Below are positions 5,825 to 8,878 of a stretch of 8,878 nucleotides of DNA, in pieces. A program made the translations under genes and the position numbers. Each line of letters opens with the position of its first letter. Within the stretch, counting starts at the first letter, position 1. The DNA lies in NCBI GenBank assembly GCA_049971355.1, contig JBMFLE010000028.1:1-8878 (forward strand), in the 5' to 3' direction. The notes under the pieces are model-generated. The model had not been told where the DNA came from. It searched no databases and saw only the letters and a list, made by a program, of their open reading frames with translations. The DNA is from JBMFLE01 sp049971355. Its GTDB lineage: Bacteria > Patescibacteriota > Patescibacteriia > UBA2591 > UBA4787.

Positions 5825-5884
5825 AAGCCAAATATCAGCGAATAAAAAACGAATATTCGCATTGGATTTGCTTTAATTTGGCTT
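5825..5884. repeat. Nested hairpin between infA and rpmJ
   Basis: An outer 9-bp inverted repeat, AAGCCAAAT (5825-5833) with ATTTGGCTT (5876-5884), encloses a 7-bp hairpin, GCGAATA (5838-5844) with TATTCGC (5854-5860) and a 9-base loop. No T-run follows, so it is not a typical terminator. It could be an RNA processing or stability element, or another member of the TTCG-type spacer repeats, since the inner stem carries the ATTCGC word. Confidence 0.6.
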
Positions 5885-5923
5885 CTTATTCGCGACTAGA
5901 ATTCGGTTTATTATTAGCGATTT

Positions 5924-6040
5924 ATGAAAGTTAGGTCTTCAGTAAAACGAATTTGTCGAAATTGTAAACTTGTCCGTCGAGGCAAGAGATTATATGTTAT
6001 TTGTAAAAAGAACCCAAAACATAAGCAAAGACAAGGGTAA
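5924..6040 (+). CDS. rpmJ: 50S ribosomal protein L36 (zinc-binding type)
   Basis: This 38-codon gene reads MKVRSSVKRICRNCKLVRR at its start and ends 'KKNPKHKQRQG', nearly the same as E. coli L36 at both ends, and 38 residues is the standard length. The zinc ligands C11, C14, C27 and H33 are all present, so this is the C+ form. L36 sits in the large subunit and contacts 23S rRNA. It lies between infA and rpsM as in most bacteria. The ATG at 5924 has no Shine-Dalgarno sequence; the nearest upstream bases are TTAGCGATTT. Confidence 0.97.
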   Translation: MKVRSSVKRICRNCKLVRRGKRLYVICKKNPKHKQRQG

Positions 6041-6052
6041 TAAATTTTGCAT

Positions 6053-6074
6053 GCTCTAAATTTTTTAAGAATTT
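6053..6074 (+). promoter_or_regulatory. 22-base leader element before rpsM (copy 1)
   Basis: The sequence from GCTCTAAATTTTTT to AAGAATTT ends 4 bases before the rpsM ATG. An identical 22-base copy ends 4 bases before the rpsK ATG (6656-6677). It takes the place where a Shine-Dalgarno site would be. UAAG, 13 bases before the AUG, could pair weakly with the CUUA at the edge of the usual anti-Shine-Dalgarno sequence. Confidence 0.7.
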
Positions 6075-6078
6075 TGAT

Positions 6079-6468
6079 ATGGCTCGCATTGCCGGTGTCA
6101 ATTTACCTCCGAATAAAAGGGTTGAAATTGGATTAACCTATATTTTTGGTATTGGCAAATCTTTGTCTAATAAAATTTTAGCTCAAGCAAAAATTAATCC
6201 TGACAAAAAAATTAAAGACTTAACCGAAAAAGAAGTTGAATTATTAAAATCAATTATTGAGCAAAATTATAACGTTGAGGGAGAATTACGACGTGAGATT
6301 TCCGCCAATATAAAAAGACTTAAAGAAATTGGTTGTTATCGAGGCATTCGACATATTAGACATTTGCCAGTTCGTGGCCAAAGAACAAGAACTAATTCGA
6401 GAACAGTTCGTGGCAACATTCGAAGAACGATGGGTAGTGGTCGAAGGCCGGCGGCGAAGAAGGTCTAA
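6079..6468 (+). CDS. rpsM: 30S ribosomal protein S13
   Basis: The 129-residue protein opens 'MARIAGVNLPPNKRVEIGLTYIFGIG', the S13 N-terminal signature. It continues through the helix-two-turn-helix with 'EGELRREISANIKRL' and has the rRNA/tRNA-contacting basic stretch 'GIRHIRHLPVRGQRTRTNSRT' followed by an arginine-rich tail ending 'AAKKV'. S13 lies in the head of the small subunit and touches the P-site tRNA and L5. Length is in the normal range (about 118-130). It lies 38 bases after rpmJ. The spacing to rpsK (213 bases) is unusually wide for these two genes and is filled with repeats. Confidence 0.97.
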   Translation: MARIAGVNLPPNKRVEIGLTYIFGIGKSLSNKILAQAKINPDKKIKDLTEKEVELLKSIIEQNYNVEGELRREISANIKRLKEIGCYRGIRHIRHLPVRGQRTRTNSRTVRGNIRRTMGSGRRPAAKKV

Positions 6469-6498
6469 TAGATTTTATTAGGATTTTCAAGTCCTTAG

Positions 6499-6592
6499 TT
6501 CGTATATTCGTAACTAATTCGTTATTCGTTGATTCCCTTTCATTCGCCATTCGTAATTCGTATATTCGTAACTAATTCGTTATTCATTGATT
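6499..6592. repeat. 36-base direct repeat pair in the rpsM-rpsK gap
   Basis: Copy 1 (6499-6534) and copy 2 (6557-6592) begin TTCGTATATTCGTAACTAA and differ at one position only (CGTT versus CATT near the end). The period is 58 bases. The 22 bases between them, and the bases after, are built from the same words (ATTCG, TTCGTAA). The 14-base start, TTCGTATATTCGTA, is shared with both right arms of the palindrome at 4770 and 4815. Confidence 0.9.
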
Positions 6593-6655
6593 TTCGTAAA
6601 TTCGTAATTAGTAAGTTATTAAATGGATAAGGAGTAGCGAAAATTTCTTCGCCTG

Positions 6656-6677
6656 GCTCTAAATTTTTTAAGAATTT
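6656..6677 (+). promoter_or_regulatory. 22-base leader element before rpsK (copy 2)
   Basis: Identical to 6053-6074, with the same 4-base distance to the start codon. Here it is also part of an imperfect hairpin: AAATTTCTT (6641-6649) can pair with AAGAATTT (6670-6677) with one bulge. Beyond the 22 bases the two leaders diverge at once on both sides. Confidence 0.7.
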
Positions 6678-6681
6678 CGGT

Positions 6682-7086
6682 ATGTCAGAACAAAAAAGAC
6701 AAATAATTAAAAAATCCAAAAAAGTCAAGGCGGTTAAACAAGTTCCGCGTGGTTGCGCTTACATTCAAGCAACTTATAATAATACCATTGTCACCTTAAC
6801 CGATCCTCAGGGCAATGTTTTAGCTTGGTCTGCGGCAGGTAAAATGGGTTTTCGTGGCCCTAAAAAAGCTACACCTTTTGCCGCTGGAATTATTGTCAAG
6901 GACGCGGTTGAAAAGGTAGCCAAATATGGTCTAAAAGAAGTTCAAGTATTTGTCAAAGGAGTTGGTGCTGGTCGAGAAGCGGCTGTGAGAGCTCTGCATA
7001 CCTGCGGTTTAGATATTTTATCAATTAAAGATATTACTCCTATTCCCCATAATGGTTGTCGGCCACCAAAAGTAAGGAGAGTTTAA
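6682..7086 (+). CDS. rpsK: 30S ribosomal protein S11
   Basis: The 134-residue protein has the S11 core 'GCAYIQATYNNTIVTLTDPQGNVLAWSAAGKMGFRG' (split over residues 24-59), the 'ATPFAAGIIVKDAVEKVAKYGLK' helix, 'VKGVGAGREAAVRAL' (91-105) and the invariant ending 'PIPHNGCRPPKVRRV' with the Asn-Gly pair at 124-125 that forms isoaspartate in E. coli S11. It binds the small-subunit platform near the mRNA exit channel. The N-terminal 20 residues form a lysine-rich extension. The ATG at 6682 is fixed by the alignment of the N-terminal extension and by the leader element 4 bases upstream. rpsD follows after 15 bases. Confidence 0.97.
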   Translation: MSEQKRQIIKKSKKVKAVKQVPRGCAYIQATYNNTIVTLTDPQGNVLAWSAAGKMGFRGPKKATPFAAGIIVKDAVEKVAKYGLKEVQVFVKGVGAGREAAVRALHTCGLDILSIKDITPIPHNGCRPPKVRRV

Positions 7087-7101
7087 TCATTAACGGTTTT
7101 T

Positions 7102-7728
7102 ATGAAAAACGCTAAATGTAAATTATGTCGGAGAGAAGGAATAAAGCTTTTTTTGAAAGGCGAGCGTTGCTATTCGACCAAATGCGCGCTCGTTAAAAGA
7201 AAATATCCGCCGGGTGTTCACGGCCCCAAAGGCTATCTAAAGTTGACTGAATATGGTCAGCAATTGCGCGAGAAACAAAAATTAAAAAGGAATTACAATA
7301 TTTCTGAACGTCAATTAAAAAATTATTTTAACAAAGCAAAAAGAAAAATTGGAAATACAGAAATTGATTTAATGAAAATGTTGGAAATGCGATTAGATAG
7401 TGTTGTATTTAATGTTGGATTTGCTACCTCTCGTTTAACTGTCCGACAAATGATTAATCATGGTCATATTTTAGTTAATGGTCGTAAAGTTACCATCCCT
7501 TCATATCAAGTAAAGGTTGGCGATGTCATTTCATTGAAACAGAATAGTAAGCTTAAAAAAAATGTTGAGGAATCTTTAATTTTTTGTGCCGAAAGGAGAA
7601 AAATGCATTTGGATTGGTTAGCTTTTGACGAAAAAAAATTAGAAATTAAGGTGGTTAGTCAACCAGAGGTAGATAATCTATTGAAAGAATTTAATATTAA
7701 ATTAGTTGTCGAATTTTACAGTCGTTAG
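7102..7728 (+). CDS. rpsD: 30S ribosomal protein S4 (zinc-finger type)
   Basis: S4 is a primary 16S rRNA binder that nucleates small-subunit assembly and helps form the mRNA entry helicase. The N-terminus has the four-cysteine zinc site of the C+ form: C6-x2-C9-x13-C23-x4-C28, the same spacing as in Thermus S4. 'KYPPGVHG' and 'EYGQQLREKQKLKRNYNISERQL' follow. The S4 RNA-binding domain lies at about residues 90-155: 'MLEMRLDSVVFNVGFATSRLTVRQMINHGHILVNGRKVTIPSYQVKVGD'. Length is 208, normal. In E. coli S4 represses its own operon; whether that occurs here is unknown. It begins 15 bases after rpsK, ends in TAG, and is separated from rpoA by 162 bases. Confidence 0.97.
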   Translation: MKNAKCKLCRREGIKLFLKGERCYSTKCALVKRKYPPGVHGPKGYLKLTEYGQQLREKQKLKRNYNISERQLKNYFNKAKRKIGNTEIDLMKMLEMRLDSVVFNVGFATSRLTVRQMINHGHILVNGRKVTIPSYQVKVGDVISLKQNSKLKKNVEESLIFCAERRKMHLDWLAFDEKKLEIKVVSQPEVDNLLKEFNIKLVVEFYSR

Positions 7729-7746
7729 AATAATATAAATTAACAT

Positions 7747-7783
7747 AATCCAAACAATCCGAACATATCCGAACGCTCCGAAT
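7747..7783. repeat. Short ATCCGAAC tandem repeat
   Basis: Four successive units, AATCCAAAC (7747-7755), AATCCGAAC (7756-7764), ATATCCGAAC (7765-7774) and GCTCCGAAT (7775-7783), run at a 9-10 base period in the spacer upstream of rpoA. Near-helical spacing could place a binding site repeatedly on one DNA face, but simple slippage explains it equally well. Confidence 0.65.
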
Positions 7784-7832
7784 ACTTTTCATAATTTCGC
7801 AATAATTAGTTCGTGGCATTTGGATAAATTCG

Positions 7833-7861
7833 CTCGCTCGCCTGACTCGTGGGCGAGGCGG
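7833..7861 (+). promoter_or_regulatory. GC-rich hairpin in the rpoA leader
   Basis: CTCGCC (7837-7842) pairs with GGCGAG (7852-7857) around a 9-base loop, and the stem extends with one bulge using CGC upstream and GCG downstream. It is by far the most GC-rich spot in the spacers of this window, and is followed by GGATTGGTTGGGATTATTTT, then the rpoA ATG 29 bases after the stem. An attenuator or a protein-binding leader is possible. The T-run is interrupted, so it is not a clear terminator. Confidence 0.5.
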
Positions 7862-7890
7862 ATTGGTTGGGATTATTTTACGTAAATATT

Positions 7891-8703
7891 ATGGAACAAA
7901 TAACACTTCCAACAAAAGTTGATTACCAATCAGATCCTGAGAACAAAAATAAAGGTCAAATTATTATCGAGCCCTGTTATCCAGGCTACGGAACAACCTG
8001 GGGTAATGCTCTGCGCCGAGTTTTATTGTCTTCATTAGAAGGAGCAGCGGTAACAGCTGTTAAAATAAAAGGCGTCAGACATGAATTTTCTACTATTCCT
8101 CATGTCAAAGAAGATGTTTTACAGATTATTTTAAATTTGAAATTACTTCGTTTAAAGATTCTTTCTATCCCAGGCGAGTCGGGCGAAAAGGAAGAACCTA
8201 TTAAATTGAAATTATCTGTTAAGGGCGAGAAGAATGTTACCGCGGCTGACATCGAAAAATCGGCCAATGTTGAGATTGTTAATCCTGACCTGCATCTGGC
8301 GACCCTGACGGATAAAAAGGCTGAGCTAGAGGCGGAAATTACAGTTTGTAAAGGTTATGGTTATGTCCCCTCTGAGGAAAAAGACAGAACTGGTTTAGAT
8401 TTAGGAACAATTGTTATGGATTCGATTTTTAGTCCAGTTATTAAAGTTGGCTATCGAATTGACAATGTTCGCGTTGGTAAAAGAACAGATTACGAGAAAT
8501 TAACAATGACAATTGAGACCGATGGTACAATTTTTCCTTGGCAAGCCTTTATCCAGGCAGCCGAATTATTAAATAGTCAGTTTAAATTTTTGAAAGAAAC
8601 TATGGATAAGAAGGGTAAAGAATTAGAGAAAGAAATAGTTGCTAAAAAGCCGGCCAAGAAAAAAGCGACAAAAAGAAAAAAGACAACAAAAAAGAAAAAG
8701 TAA
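7891..8703 (+). CDS. rpoA: RNA polymerase subunit alpha lacking the C-terminal domain
   Basis: Alpha forms the dimer on which beta and beta' assemble. The N-terminal domain is complete: 'GYGTTWGNALRRVLLSSLEG' (32-51) is the dimerisation helix, 'HEFSTIPHVKEDVLQIILNLK' (split over residues 64-84), 'VGYRIDNVRVGKRTDYEKL' (186-204) and 'TDGTIFPWQAFIQAAELL' close the domain near residue 235. The next part is only a charged helix and a lysine-rich tail (12 Lys and 1 Arg among the last 20 residues). The helix-hairpin-helix DNA-binding C-terminal domain (about 80 residues in E. coli, total 329) is missing. I start at the ATG at 7891 (270 residues); the frame is open to a GTG at 7849, but those 14 codons lie in the GC hairpin and match no alpha subunit. 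Confidence 0.96.
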   Translation: MEQITLPTKVDYQSDPENKNKGQIIIEPCYPGYGTTWGNALRRVLLSSLEGAAVTAVKIKGVRHEFSTIPHVKEDVLQIILNLKLLRLKILSIPGESGEKEEPIKLKLSVKGEKNVTAADIEKSANVEIVNPDLHLATLTDKKAELEAEITVCKGYGYVPSEEKDRTGLDLGTIVMDSIFSPVIKVGYRIDNVRVGKRTDYEKLTMTIETDGTIFPWQAFIQAAELLNSQFKFLKETMDKKGKELEKEIVAKKPAKKKATKRKKTTKKKK

Positions 8704-8719
8704 ATAGTTTGCCCAAAAG

Positions 8720-8728
8720 TAAGAATTT
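8720..8728 (+). promoter_or_regulatory. TAAGAATTT leader core before rplQ
   Basis: The nine bases TAAGAATTT, the core of the 22-base element in front of rpsM and rpsK, occur again 5 bases before the rplQ start codon, in the short 30-base gap after rpoA. This third, shorter match raises the chance that the word works in translation initiation, but a 9-base AT-rich match may be accidental. Confidence 0.4.
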
Positions 8729-8733
8729 TAGTT

Positions 8734-8878
8734 ATGCGTCATCGTAAAAAGGGTAAAATTTTAGGTCGAAAAATTGGACCAAGAAGAGCCCTCTTTCGGA
8801 GTTTGGCTGTAAATTTAATTTTGGCCGATAAAATAAAAACAACTGAAACAAAAGCCAGGGCCCTACGTTCATTTATTG
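8734..8878 (+). CDS. rplQ: 50S ribosomal protein L17, N-terminal part (cut by window edge)
   Basis: The reading frame gives 48 codons before the window ends. It begins MRHRKKGKILGRKIGPRRAL and continues with a 'FRSLAVNLI' helix and 'ADKIKTTETKARALRSFI'. This is the L17 N-terminus: the 'MRHRK' start, the 'R-x-ALFRSLA' helix and the 'I-x-TTxxKAKELR' motif agree with E. coli L17 in order and spacing. L17 lies near the peptide exit tunnel. It follows rpoA by 30 bases, the classic end of the alpha operon. No in-frame stop is seen, so it is simply truncated by the edge. Confidence 0.94.
   Translation, partial: MRHRKKGKILGRKIGPRRALFRSLAVNLILADKIKTTETKARALRSFI

Noticed and set aside
6499..6592. CRISPR with 36-base repeats and one 22-base spacer
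   Set aside because: Only two copies; the spacer is made of the same ATTCG words as the repeat, and there are no cas genes.
6629..6634. AAGGAG as a Shine-Dalgarno site
   Set aside because: It lies about 48 bases before the rpsK ATG and is followed at once by a stop triplet; no start codon at a usable distance.
6540..6728. Minus-strand open frame across the rpsM-rpsK gap
   Set aside because: It is mostly translated repeat and overlaps the rpsK start; no recognisable domain.
7849..7890. GTG start for rpoA giving 14 extra residues
   Set aside because: It lies within the GC-rich hairpin, has no similarity to alpha subunits, and the ATG at 7891 gives the standard N-terminus.
660..8703. UGA recoding as Gly or Trp (known in some CPR lineages)
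   Set aside because: No in-frame TGA occurs in any recognised gene; all complete genes end in TAA or TAG, which AT bias and chance may explain.

Overview
The window is AT-rich bacterial chromosome made almost entirely of translation, transcription and cell-envelope housekeeping genes. The most likely source is a member of the Candidate Phyla Radiation (Patescibacteria, perhaps a Parcubacteria-like lineage). This is an inference, from the mix of short ribosomal-type proteins, the lack of recognisable Shine-Dalgarno sites, a short EF-Ts, an RNA polymerase alpha subunit without its C-terminal domain, and the release factor 1 / L31 and infA-rpmJ-rpsM-rpsK-rpsD-rpoA-rplQ gene orders. No gene here is strictly diagnostic of the phylum.

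Layout. Positions 1-457 carry, on the minus strand, rpmE (L31) followed by the start of a peptide chain release factor gene (prfA, cut by the window edge). A 202-base divergent spacer full of ATTCGCA repeats separates them from a plus-strand cluster: rpsB (S2), tsf (EF-Ts), a RicT/PSP1-family protein, and a DJ-1/PfpI-family protein with a lipoprotein-type signal. Next, behind its own apparently leaderless promoter, comes murB (peptidoglycan precursor synthesis), which contains an in-frame 21-base repeat. A 301-base gene-free stretch (4564-4864) holds a large imperfect palindrome with two alternative right arms. It is followed by a small single-pass membrane protein of uncertain family.

From 5543 a consensus promoter starts the alpha-operon-like cluster: infA (IF-1), rpmJ (L36, only 38 codons), rpsM (S13), rpsK (S11), rpsD (zinc-type S4), rpoA (alpha) and the start of rplQ (L17), which runs off the right edge. 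The genes supply the initiation factor, elongation factor exchange, release factor, six ribosomal proteins of both subunits plus L17, and the RNA polymerase assembly platform.

The genes are ordinary; the unusual material is between them. Several spacers contain short repeats built on TTCGTA / TTCGCA half-units. A 22-base sequence is duplicated exactly 4 bases before the rpsM and rpsK start codons. A 36-base direct repeat lies in the rpsM-rpsK gap, and GC-rich or nested hairpins lie upstream of rpoA and rpmJ. All structure calls were made by eye, without folding software or database searches.
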